NCBI GenBank assembly: GCA_902796625.1
Contig: CADBPX010000065.1
Location: forward strand, 1 to 8,490
DNA length: 8,490 nt
Source of the DNA: an uncultured Pseudomonadota bacterium
GTDB lineage: Bacteria > Pseudomonadota > Alphaproteobacteria > RF32 > CAG-239
Direction: 5' to 3'
Shown here: positions 1 through 7,052 of the stretch, piece after piece
Numbering within the stretch: the first letter of the stretch is position 1
Layout: each line of letters starts with the position of its first letter
Program-made: the position numbers and the translations under genes
Notes under the pieces: model-generated
What the model was told of the DNA's origin: nothing
The model's input: the letters and a program-made list of their open reading frames with translations, nothing else
Databases searched by the model: none

Positions 1-873
1 TATCCGGTTGTGGCTTATATAACTCTTGACGGAGTTATTGATACCGGAAAAACCATAACCAATGTCAATGGCGAAACAACAGTCGGAAGTCAGAGCGTTT
101 TATCCGATATTAATGAAATTGAAGACATCAAAAATTTAAAAGCCGTGATAGTCAGGATAAACAGCCCAGGAGGAAGTTATTATGCTTCAGATGATATTTA
201 CCACGCTTTACAAAATTTAAAACAAAAGAAGTCTGTCCCGATTATCATTTCTCAGTCTTCATATGCAGCATCAGGAGGATACTATATTTCATTGGCCGGA
301 GATTATATTCTGGCTGAGCCGACAACAATTACCGGTTCTATCGGAGTTTTGGGCGGAAAATTTGTCTTGTCTGAGATGTGGAAAAAATTAGGTGTTAATT
401 GGACTTCAATAAAGTTTGGAGAAAATTCCGATATGTTAAGCATAAATCAAAAATTTACCGCTTCAGAAGAAAAAATATTTAATAAATCATTGGATATGAT
501 TTATGATGACTTTGTAAAAAAAGTTATTCAAAACAGGAAGTTGTCTAAAAACATTGATGAAATTGCCAAAGGAAGAGTATGGACCGGACAACAGGCTTTA
601 TCTTTAGGATTGATAGATGCCATTGGAGGTTATAACGAAGCACTGGCAATGGCTCAAAAGATGGGTAATATTGAGCCGCAGAGTAAGATTAAAATTAAAG
701 AATTTCCTAAAAATAAGAGTTTTAGCGAAAAGTTAAGTGATTTCTTTTTCAAAGGAAATGTACAAATAGAACTTAATAAGTTGATGAAAAGCAGTGTTAA
801 TATCCCATATTTAAATCTTTTCAAAAGACTGAAATATGATACTGTGTTAACACCGTTTAATGTGAATATGTAA
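1..873 (+). CDS. sppA: Signal peptide peptidase SppA, C-terminal protease domain (5' partial)
   Basis: Serine protease of family S49 that cuts leftover signal peptides and other membrane peptides on the periplasmic face of the inner membrane. The frame is open from base 1 (Y-P-V before the GTG at 10), so the GTG is internal and the gene starts outside the window. Numbering from that GTG: ClpP-like strand and NSPGGS turn at 51-56, and the nucleophile Ser88 in YAASGGYYIS (codon 271-273). LTGS-type segment TITGSIGVLGG follows at 106-116, and RVWTGQQALSLGLID lies near 190-205. These blocks match the C-terminal half of the long 67-kDa E. coli SppA. The position where short SppA proteins carry their general-base lysine, about 52 residues after the Ser, holds Ser140 (ENSDM). 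That fits a long form in which the lysine comes from the N-terminal half, here off-window. The basic, hydrophobic C-terminal tail of about 60 residues is poorly conserved. Identity is firm; the long-form assignment is inference. Confidence 0.92.
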   Translation, partial: YPVVAYITLDGVIDTGKTITNVNGETTVGSQSVLSDINEIEDIKNLKAVIVRINSPGGSYYASDDIYHALQNLKQKKSVPIIISQSSYAASGGYYISLAGDYILAEPTTITGSIGVLGGKFVLSEMWKKLGVNWTSIKFGENSDMLSINQKFTASEEKIFNKSLDMIYDDFVKKVIQNRKLSKNIDEIAKGRVWTGQQALSLGLIDAIGGYNEALAMAQKMGNIEPQSKIKIKEFPKNKSFSEKLSDFFFKGNVQIELNKLMKSSVNIPYLNLFKRLKYDTVLTPFNVNM

Positions 874-876
874 AAT

Positions 877-882
877 AAGAGG
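877..882 (+). promoter_or_regulatory. Ribosome binding site of gatC
   Basis: AAGAGG lies 10 nt before the gatC ATG, inside the only real intergenic gap of the cluster (19 nt after the sppA stop). The gap is too short to hold a full promoter, and no U-tailed hairpin precedes it. Confidence 0.6.
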
Positions 883-892
883 TTATAAAGTA

Positions 893-1180
893 ATGGCAAT
901 TGATAATGAAATGGTAAGAAAAATTGCTTTTCTTTCCAGGCTGAAAATTGAAGATAATAAGCTTGAAGATGCGAAAGATGAGTTTAATAAAATTTTTAAG
1001 TGGATTGAAGAACTTAATGAAATAGACACCAGCAATGTTTCTCCGATGGCTTCCGCAAATGATGTTTCGTTGAAATTGCGTGAAGATGCAGTAACTGATG
1101 GAAACTACAAAGATGAAATATTAAAAAATGCCCCATCAGCAGAATATGATTATTTTGCCGTGCCGAAAGTTGTGGAGTAG
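893..1180 (+). CDS. gatC: Asp-tRNA(Asn)/Glu-tRNA(Gln) amidotransferase subunit C
   Basis: Small subunit of the GatCAB complex in the cytoplasm. It wraps around GatA and GatB and stabilises the enzyme that converts Glu-tRNA(Gln) to Gln-tRNA(Gln), and in many bacteria Asp-tRNA(Asn) to Asn-tRNA(Asn). At 95 residues it has the usual length. Family features visible are the N-terminal helix VRKIAFLSRLKI, the WIEELNEIDTSNVSPMAS segment in the middle (about 37-54), and the diagnostic C-terminal block LREDAVTDGN followed by LKNAPS and FAVPKVVE at the very end. The ATG at 893 is preceded by AAGAGG. gatA follows after 3 nt and gatB after that, the common gatCAB order. Nothing is missing or odd. Confidence 0.95.
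   Translation: MAIDNEMVRKIAFLSRLKIEDNKLEDAKDEFNKIFKWIEELNEIDTSNVSPMASANDVSLKLREDAVTDGNYKDEILKNAPSAEYDYFAVPKVVE
1174..1177 (+). promoter_or_regulatory. Ribosome binding site of gatA, within the gatC end
   Basis: GGAG forms part of the last gatC codons (GTG GAG TAG) and sits 6 nt before the gatA ATG. Ribosomes finishing gatC would therefore cover the gatA start signal, which suggests coupled translation of the two subunits. Confidence 0.55.
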
Positions 1181-1183
1181 AAA

Positions 1184-2638
1184 ATGTCAGATATTACAAA
1201 ATTAACAATACATGAAACTTTAGCTGCCTTAAAAAATAAGGATTTTTCTGCATCTGAATTAACACGTGCGTATCTCTCAAATATGGAAAAATCTAAACAT
1301 CTTAATGCTTATATTACGGAGTGTGGCGAATATGCTTTAGAACAAGCCCAAGAATCTGATGATAATTATTTACATGGAAATAATAGAAAATTAGAGGGGA
1401 TTCCTTTGGGAATCAAAGATTTATTTTGTACAAAAAATATCCGAACGACTGCAGCCTCTCATATCTTGGATAATTTTATTCCACCGTATGAATCGACAGT
1501 AACATCAAATTTATTAAATGATGGCGCAATTTTTCTCGGCAAATTAAATCTGGATGAGTTTGCCATGGGAGGAAGTAATGAAACCAGTTATTTCGGACCG
1601 GTGATAAATCCTTGGAGTAAGAATGTGGAGCTTGTTCCGGGCGGGTCGTCTGGTGGATCTGCCGCTGCAGTAGCAGCACATTTATGCGCAGGCGCAACCG
1701 GAACCGATACTGGTGGCTCTATTCGTCAACCGGCAGCTTTTTGCGGTTGTACCGGAATAAAACCGACATACGGACGTTGCTCGCGATATGGCATTGTGGC
1801 ATTTGCTTCCTCATTGGATCAAGCCGGACCTATAGCTCAAGATGTTCGTGATTGTGCCATTTTATTACAGAGTATGGCCGGTTTCGATAATAAAGATTCT
1901 ACAAGCTGCGATATTGCTGTTCCGGACTATGAAAAATTTATCGGAAAAGATATATCCGGCTTAAAAATAGGAATTCCTAAGGAGTACCGTTCGGAAGATT
2001 TGAATGAAGATGTCAATAAATATTGGCAAATGTCGGTAGAATTATTGCAAAAAAGAGGCGCTGTAATTAAAGAAGTCTCTCTACCTCATACAAAATATGC
2101 CTTACCGACATATTATGTGTTGGCTCCGGCTGAAGCCTCATCAAATCTCGCACGTTATGACGGCATACGATATGGTTATAGAGGAGAAGGTGAACATTTG
2201 GACAACTTGTATATAAATACTCGTACTACAGGTTTTGGTAAAGAGGTAAAGAGACGTATTATGATTGGCACCTATGTTTTGTCGGCCGGTTATTATGACG
2301 CATATTACTTAAAAGCACAAAAAATGCGGCGTCTTATTTATAATGACTTTATGGACGCATTTAAGGATTGTGACCTTATTTTAACTCCAACATCTCCTAT
2401 AACAGCATTTCCGATCGGTGATGCCCATATGCTGTCAAATCCGATTAACATGTATTTAAACGATATTTATACGGTGTCGGTTAATTTGGCCGGTCTGCCG
2501 GCTTTAAGCCTGCCAATTGGATTGGCACAAAACGGGTTGCCTCTTGGTATGCAATTAATAGGAAAACCGTTTGCTGAGGGAACTATTTTTCAAGCGGCTT
2601 CTGCTTTGGAAGAAGATGCACATTTTGAAAGGATCTAG
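1184..2638 (+). CDS. gatA: Asp-tRNA(Asn)/Glu-tRNA(Gln) amidotransferase subunit A (glutaminase)
   Basis: Amidase-signature subunit of GatCAB. It hydrolyses glutamine and sends the ammonia through an internal channel to GatB. The product is 484 residues, normal for the family. The Ser-cisSer-Lys catalytic triad is complete: Lys78 in GIPLGIKDLF, cis-Ser155 in PGGSSGGSAA, and the nucleophile Ser179 in GTDTGGSIRQPA. The 24-residue spacing between the two serines is the one I remember for well-studied GatA proteins. Other conserved blocks are LGKLNLDEFAMGGSNETSYF (about 118-137) and the C-terminal NLAGLPALSLPIG and GLPLGMQLIGKPF segments. The start at 1184 has GGAG at a good distance and lies 3 nt after the gatC stop. 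gatB follows within 6 nt. The gene appears fully functional. Confidence 0.97.
   Translation: MSDITKLTIHETLAALKNKDFSASELTRAYLSNMEKSKHLNAYITECGEYALEQAQESDDNYLHGNNRKLEGIPLGIKDLFCTKNIRTTAASHILDNFIPPYESTVTSNLLNDGAIFLGKLNLDEFAMGGSNETSYFGPVINPWSKNVELVPGGSSGGSAAAVAAHLCAGATGTDTGGSIRQPAAFCGCTGIKPTYGRCSRYGIVAFASSLDQAGPIAQDVRDCAILLQSMAGFDNKDSTSCDIAVPDYEKFIGKDISGLKIGIPKEYRSEDLNEDVNKYWQMSVELLQKRGAVIKEVSLPHTKYALPTYYVLAPAEASSNLARYDGIRYGYRGEGEHLDNLYINTRTTGFGKEVKRRIMIGTYVLSAGYYDAYYLKAQKMRRLIYNDFMDAFKDCDLILTPTSPITAFPIGDAHMLSNPINMYLNDIYTVSVNLAGLPALSLPIGLAQNGLPLGMQLIGKPFAEGTIFQAASALEEDAHFERI
2628..2633 (+). promoter_or_regulatory. Ribosome binding site of gatB (ambiguous start)
   Basis: AAAGGA inside the last gatA codons lies 8 nt before a GTG at 2642 and 11 nt before an adjacent ATG at 2645. 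Both starts are in frame and next to each other. Spacing slightly favours GTG and codon preference favours ATG. The difference is one residue. Confidence 0.55.
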
Positions 2639-2644
2639 TAAGTG

Positions 2645-4102
2645 ATGGAAAATATAATAGAAACAGAAAAAGCAAAATGGGAAATAGTTGTAGGGTTGGA
2701 GATTCATTGCCAGATTATTTCAAAATCAAAAATTTTCAGCGGAGCTTCCACGGAATTCGGTGATGATCCTAACGTTAATGTTTCTTTTGTCGATGCCGGA
2801 ATGCCTGGAATGTTACCGACATTAAATAAAGAATGTGTACGCCAGGCCGTAAAGACCGGCCTGGGATTGAATGCTAAAATCAATACTTATTCTGAATTTT
2901 CTCGTAAAAATTATTTTTACGCTGATATGCCTACCGGATACCAGATTACTCAGTTTAAATATCCGATAGTTGGAGAAGGCGAAGTGGTTATTGATTTAGC
3001 TGACGGCAAAAGCAAGAAAATAGGTATTGAAAGAATGCATATTGAACAAGATGCCGGAAAATCCATTCATGACTTAAGCCCTAATAAAACTTATATAGAT
3101 CTCAACAGAGCAGGGGTTGGGCTTATGGAAATTGTTACCAAACCGGATTTTCGCTCACCGGAGGAGGCCGGCGCATTTTTAAGGAAATTGCGTTCTATTC
3201 TTCGGTATTTAGGTACTTGTGATGGAAATATGGATGAAGGATCAATGCGTTGTGATGTTAATGTTTCCGTTCGTCCATATGGTAGTGATGAATTGCGAAC
3301 ACGTTGTGAAATGAAAAATGTCAATAGTGTCAAATTTGTGATGCAAGCTATTGAAAATGAAGCAAAAAGGCAAATAGAAGTATATGAAAATAACGGAAAT
3401 GTTATTCAAGAAACTCGTCAATTTGATCCATCTACCGGACAAACCAAAGTTATGCGCAAAAAAGAATTTGCTCATGACTATCGATACTTTCCTGAACCGG
3501 ATTTACCGGCACTGGTTTTATCGGAACAATATATTGAAGAAATTCGCCGTGATTTAGTAGAATTACCTGATGCCAAAAAACAACGCTTTATCAATACCAT
3601 GGGATTAACACCATATGACGCCATGGTTATTTGTGAAAATAAAGACGTAGCAGATTTCTTCGAAAAGGCATCACACAATCATGATGCTAAAAAAGTTGCC
3701 AATTGGATGATGAGTGATTTCTTTGCGATGCTTAATAAAAAGAAGTTAAGCATAGATGAAAGTCCGGTATCGGCGGAAAATCTGGGAAATTTAGTTGAAC
3801 TTATAAGTAAAGATGTAATCTCTGGTAAGATTGCTAAAGAGGTGTTTGAAATTATGGCTGAGACCGGGGATAACCCGGAAAAGATTGTCGAAGAAAAAGG
3901 ATTGAAACAGGTTACGGATACCAAAGCTATAGAAGATATTATAGATAGGGTCATTGCAGATAATCCGGACAATGTTGAAGCGTACAAAAAAGGCAAAACC
4001 AATTTGTTGGGGTGGTTTGTAGGTCAAACAATTAAATTATCTCAAGGTAAGGCTAATCCGAGCATTGTAAACCAATTAATTCGCAAAAAACTGGATAATT
4101 AA
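2645..4102 (+). CDS. gatB: Asp-tRNA(Asn)/Glu-tRNA(Gln) amidotransferase subunit B
   Basis: tRNA-binding and kinase-like subunit of GatCAB. It phosphorylates the glutamate (or aspartate) on the misacylated tRNA with ATP and amidates it with ammonia from GatA. From the ATG it has 485 residues, the usual length. Conserved blocks: GLEIH at 17-21, KNYFYADMPTGYQITQ at 88-103, the family signature DLNRAGVGLMEI at 152-163, DEGSMRCDVNVSVRP at 197-211, and HDYRYFPEPDLP at 277-288. An all-helical YqeY-like tRNA-binding tail fills roughly 335-485. The signature has GVGLMEI where many bacteria have GVPLMEI. I remember alphaproteobacterial GatB having a small residue there, so this looks lineage-typical rather than defective. 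A GTG at 2642 is an alternative start. The next gene begins at the base after the stop. Codons 2840-2866 contain an unusually GC-rich inverted repeat, listed separately. Confidence 0.96.
   Translation: MENIIETEKAKWEIVVGLEIHCQIISKSKIFSGASTEFGDDPNVNVSFVDAGMPGMLPTLNKECVRQAVKTGLGLNAKINTYSEFSRKNYFYADMPTGYQITQFKYPIVGEGEVVIDLADGKSKKIGIERMHIEQDAGKSIHDLSPNKTYIDLNRAGVGLMEIVTKPDFRSPEEAGAFLRKLRSILRYLGTCDGNMDEGSMRCDVNVSVRPYGSDELRTRCEMKNVNSVKFVMQAIENEAKRQIEVYENNGNVIQETRQFDPSTGQTKVMRKKEFAHDYRYFPEPDLPALVLSEQYIEEIRRDLVELPDAKKQRFINTMGLTPYDAMVICENKDVADFFEKASHNHDAKKVANWMMSDFFAMLNKKKLSIDESPVSAENLGNLVELISKDVISGKIAKEVFEIMAETGDNPEKIVEEKGLKQVTDTKAIEDIIDRVIADNPDNVEAYKKGKTNLLGWFVGQTIKLSQGKANPSIVNQLIRKKLDN
2842..2864 (+). 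repeat. GC-rich 8-bp perfect inverted repeat inside gatB
   Basis: CCAGGCCG at 2842-2849 and CGGCCTGG at 2857-2864 are exact reverse complements separated by 7 nt, so the mRNA could form a strong hairpin. It lies early in gatB, across the codons for Q-A-V-K-T-G-L. No run of T follows, so it is not an intrinsic terminator. A role in mRNA structure is possible but unproven. Confidence 0.5.
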
Positions 4103-6052
4103 ATGTTTATAAATGATTTAAATACTGAAGATGATATAAGATCTTATTCTCCTTTACAGCATGATTGGCACGGTCGCTTCTCGCGAAAAGGTAAAAAACA
4201 AGAAGATAAAGCCGTTAATAAAAGACTTATTGATAGTATATTAATCATAATATTTATAGCGTTGCTTTTATGTACCAACTTTATGCTGTTTGCCGGATCC
4301 GGAAATATTGAAGTTTTTCAATCTTCTATATTTCCCATTCCGGAAGTTTTGCTGATAATGGGTGGGTTCTTTGTATTCGCCGCAGTAATCATCTTTTCTT
4401 TATATAAACATGATTTAATAAAAAATATCGTAGCAGCCTTATTTATGCTGATTTTTATTTACGCATTATATCAACAATTTTATCAAATAAAAGAATGGAT
4501 TAATGTTGGTAGTTGGGCTATTCCGATATATACGGTAATTGGTGTTCTTTTTTCTTTTGCTGTTTTTGTAATTTTTTCACAGGAGAAAATTATCTATAAA
4601 GTTCTAGCTGTTATAGCTTTGTCTATATTATTTATGCAAATTTATCTGTCATACATGGAAAGTGGTGAACCGCATGAGTTTATAGAAACTCATAATACTC
4701 AAACGGATATTCAAACAGATAGTGAACGTTTTATATATATAATGCTTCCCAATTTGGTGTCATATCCTTATCTTTCATCAATAAATAGCCAAGCATCTGA
4801 TGAAACACAAAAGGTAATGATGGGATTTTTACAAAAAAATAAATTTCAGATTTTTCCTTATGCCTATACGACTTATGATAACTATCTCAATAACATGGTT
4901 GTAAATCTTAACCCAGCATCCGATAAATCGGTAGATGAACATTTATTAAATACCAGATTATTGTCTGAATATTGGCGTTTTCATAATCTAAAGAAAGAAT
5001 ATATATACTTAAAAAATAATGAGTTATACAATTTATTTAAGAAAAAACATTTTCAAATTTCAGCTTATAAATCGCGTGATTTTGATATGTGTCATGTAAA
5101 TCATAAATATAATGTAAATCGTTGCATAGAAAAAGTTAATCAACCCACCAATATATACTCTTTGAGCTTAACGACTATAGAAAAAGCCAGAATACTGGTA
5201 TTCGAATGGTTGAGCAGCATGAATCTGTTCCATGATATGACCTCTGTTTATCGGATATTAACTCAGTTTACTAATGTAGATCAAGTTCCGATGGTGGGAA
5301 TAAATTACAATAATTTATATGTCGTTAATTCAGTTAAAACATTTGATTTGTTGCTTGATAACATAAAAAACGATCAAGGTAAGCAAGCGTATTTTGTTTT
5401 TGCAGATATTCCTTCTGATATGTATATATATGATGAATATTGCCAACTTAAACCTCAGGAAAAATGGTTGGATATGACAAATTTACCGTGGATAACAAGT
5501 GATTATACGGAAAAAAGGAGAAATGCGTATCTACAACAAACCAAGTGTTTGATCGGTAAATTGGAAAACTTCATAGATAATTTGAAACAGAATAAAAAAC
5601 TATCTGACACAACAATAATATTGCAAGGAATTTCCGGAGTTAATGATTTTAAAAATTACCAAGATGATGATTACTATCAAAATTTTATGGGAAATAGAAT
5701 GGTTACCATGGCAATTTATGATCCTACAATGAGGGAAAGTAGTATTGATTCTGCATTTTGTCCGATACAAAAAATATTATCCAGTTATCTGTTTGGGAAA
5801 GACTATTGCCGTAATATTAAGTATGATGTTCATGAAAAAACAATACGGTTGATTAAGCAAGAGTTGGTAAATCTTACAAAAAATATTAAAACAAACTACA
5901 TCAAAGATTTTTCAAATTGGTATAGAAAGTGGTTACAATTTAATCAAAGTAAAAATGTAGAAATAGATATAATTCAAAACGATAAAAATGAAGATGAGGA
6001 TTTTGGATTAAGTGATCTTTTCATAAAAAGAAGATATTCGAATGATAATTAA
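4103..6052 (+). CDS. Five-TM envelope protein with degenerate sulfatase/alkaline-phosphatase-like periplasmic domain
   Basis: A 649-residue protein I cannot name. A basic cytoplasmic N-terminus (residues 25-41) leads into five predicted membrane helices at about 43-64, 81-100, 107-124, 138-158 and 163-181. Short basic loops (YKHDLIKN, SQEKIIYK) fall on the cytoplasmic side, placing residues 185-649 in the periplasm. This is the topology of LtaS/EptA-like phospho-head-group transferases. The soluble part follows the order of membrane sulfatase-like proteins: strand RFIYIMLPNL (209-218), FLQKNKFQIFPYAYTTYDNYLNN (split as 242-252 and 253-264), LFKKKHFQISAYKSRDFDMC (311-330), YFVFADIPSDMYIYDEYC (430-447) and TTIILQGISG (503-512). 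The expected catalytic and metal residues (Asp-Gly in the first strand, a Thr/Ser nucleophile, the PHxPY histidine, the HGDHG motif) appear as Pro216-Asn217, Tyr261, Ser438 and Ile510-Ser511. A pseudoenzyme or structural role is therefore inferred. Six cysteines (330, 341, 447, 482, 553, 569) lie in the periplasmic part. The start directly abuts the gatB stop, with a weak GGA 7 nt upstream. The gene is visibly richer in AT than gatCAB. That it is a real gene is nearly certain; the fold assignment is moderate. Confidence 0.7.
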   Translation: MFINDLNTEDDIRSYSPLQHDWHGRFSRKGKKQEDKAVNKRLIDSILIIIFIALLLCTNFMLFAGSGNIEVFQSSIFPIPEVLLIMGGFFVFAAVIIFSLYKHDLIKNIVAALFMLIFIYALYQQFYQIKEWINVGSWAIPIYTVIGVLFSFAVFVIFSQEKIIYKVLAVIALSILFMQIYLSYMESGEPHEFIETHNTQTDIQTDSERFIYIMLPNLVSYPYLSSINSQASDETQKVMMGFLQKNKFQIFPYAYTTYDNYLNNMVVNLNPASDKSVDEHLLNTRLLSEYWRFHNLKKEYIYLKNNELYNLFKKKHFQISAYKSRDFDMCHVNHKYNVNRCIEKVNQPTNIYSLSLTTIEKARILVFEWLSSMNLFHDMTSVYRILTQFTNVDQVPMVGINYNNLYVVNSVKTFDLLLDNIKNDQGKQAYFVFADIPSDMYIYDEYCQLKPQEKWLDMTNLPWITSDYTEKRRNAYLQQTKCLIGKLENFIDNLKQNKKLSDTTIILQGISGVNDFKNYQDDDYYQNFMGNRMVTMAIYDPTMRESSIDSAFCPIQKILSSYLFGKDYCRNIKYDVHEKTIRLIKQELVNLTKNIKTNYIKDFSNWYRKWLQFNQSKNVEIDIIQNDKNEDEDFGLSDLFIKRRYSNDN

Positions 6053-7052
6053 AGAAAATTTTAAAATATTTAAGAAAAATAAAAGAGCATATGTTTCATT
6101 GCTGATATTTTTATTTATCTTTGTTTTATCATTATTTTCAGAATTAATAGCAAATGATAACCCTTTGATTGTAAAATATAAAGGTAATTATTACTTTCCA
6201 ATATTTAAGGTGTATGCTGACAATTTATGGGATGGTGATTTTCCAAGTGCAACTAACTACCATGATCCGATTATTAAAAATAACATAAAAAAACACGGAT
6301 GGATGATTTTTCCACCAGTTCCATACTCGTTTAATACTGTTGATTATGAGCTTGATAAAGCGACACCTTCTAATCCTGATGCTACTCATTGGTTAGGAAC
6401 TGATGAAGAAGGAAGGGACGTTCTTGCACGTATATTATACGGAATTCGATTATCGGTAATTTTTGCTTTTTTGCTTACCTTAATTTCCTCGGTTATTGGA
6501 ATAGCTATCGGAGCCATACAAGGATATTTTGGAGGTAAGATTGATTTGATTTTTCAAAGACTTATAGAAATATGGGATTCTTTACCTCAGCTTTTCATAC
6601 TGATAATTATTGCCAGTGTTTTTTTGCCGACTTTTTGGGGTTTACTGCTCATACTATTGTTATTTTCATGGACAGGACTAACCGGAATGGTTCGTGCAGA
6701 ATTTTTACGGGTTAGAAATTTTGAGTATGTAAAAGCTGCCAAAGTTTTGGGAGTTAGTAATTGGCGCATAATTTATAAACATATTTTACCGAACGCTTTG
6801 GTTACTTCCGTTACTTTTATTCCGTTTATCATGGCAGAAGCGATTACTGCTTTGAGTGCCTTAGATTTCTTAGGATTAGGTTTGCCTTCGGATTATCCGT
6901 CACTGGGAGATTTGGTTCGTCAAGGAAAAGATAATCTGCAAGCTCCGTGGATAGGATGCAGTATATTTATTGTTCTGTCCGGCTTGCTTTCCTTACTAAT
7001 TTTTATAGGTGAGGGTATAAGGGATATGTTTGATACGAGGAAAATTCAATGA
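6042..7052 (+). CDS. yejE: YejE-type ABC transporter permease (peptide/microcin C importer)
   Basis: Inner-membrane permease of the peptide importer subfamily (OppC/DppC-like). In E. coli, YejABEF imports oligopeptide-like compounds including microcin C. The 336 residues start with a basic stretch and one helix (about 16-36). A long periplasmic segment follows with YejE-specific wording: NDNPLIVKYKGNYYFPIFK (39-57), HGWMIFPPVPYSFNTVDYE (85-103) and LGTDEEGRDVLARILYG (118-134). Further helices lie at about 136-160, 183-208, 253-275 and 305-325. The EAA loop that docks on the ATPase reads FEYVKAAKVLGVSNWRII (227-244) and ends KHILPN. The ending FIGEGIRDMFD is also typical. The ATG at 6042 overlaps the upstream gene by 11 nt, with only a weak purine-rich AAAGAAG before it. 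yejF overlaps the end by 4 nt. YejB and YejA, usually just upstream, are absent there. Confidence 0.92.
   Translation: MIIKENFKIFKKNKRAYVSLLIFLFIFVLSLFSELIANDNPLIVKYKGNYYFPIFKVYADNLWDGDFPSATNYHDPIIKNNIKKHGWMIFPPVPYSFNTVDYELDKATPSNPDATHWLGTDEEGRDVLARILYGIRLSVIFAFLLTLISSVIGIAIGAIQGYFGGKIDLIFQRLIEIWDSLPQLFILIIIASVFLPTFWGLLLILLLFSWTGLTGMVRAEFLRVRNFEYVKAAKVLGVSNWRIIYKHILPNALVTSVTFIPFIMAEAITALSALDFLGLGLPSDYPSLGDLVRQGKDNLQAPWIGCSIFIVLSGLLSLLIFIGEGIRDMFDTRKIQ
7037..7041 (+). promoter_or_regulatory. Ribosome binding site of yejF
   Basis: GAGGA within the last yejE codons (ACG AGG AAA) lies 7-8 nt before the ATG at 7049. With the ATGA stop/start overlap it fixes the yejF start and points to coupled translation with yejE. 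Confidence 0.65.

Noticed and set aside
844..853. Perfect palindrome GTGTTAACAC at the end of sppA, considered as an operator or terminator before gatC
   Set aside because: It lies in the sppA coding region, has no loop and no following T run, and occurs once. A 10-bp palindrome alone does not support an operator.
10..873. GTG at 10 as the true start of a short SppA
   Set aside because: The frame continues upstream to base 1 with family-like residues, there is no room for a visible ribosome binding site, and the protein would begin abruptly in the first strand of the protease domain with no membrane anchor.
3864..3878. CCGGG-GATAA-CCCGG hairpin inside gatB, considered as a terminator
   Set aside because: Only a 5-bp stem, followed by AAAAGATTG rather than a T run, and placed within conserved gatB coding sequence.
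3679..4002. Minus-strand open frame of 107 codons opposite gatB, and other minus-strand frames of 60-81 codons opposite sppA, gatA, gatB, yejE and yejF
   Set aside because: Each lies wholly or almost wholly across a well-supported + strand gene, has no recognisable motif or ribosome binding site, and reads as the complement of conserved protein blocks.
4103..6052. The 649-residue protein as a divergent YejB permease filling the missing slot before yejE
   Set aside because: Its membrane helices are confined to the first 181 residues, it has no EAA loop of the permease family, and more than two thirds of it is a soluble domain. It is also about twice the length of a YejB.
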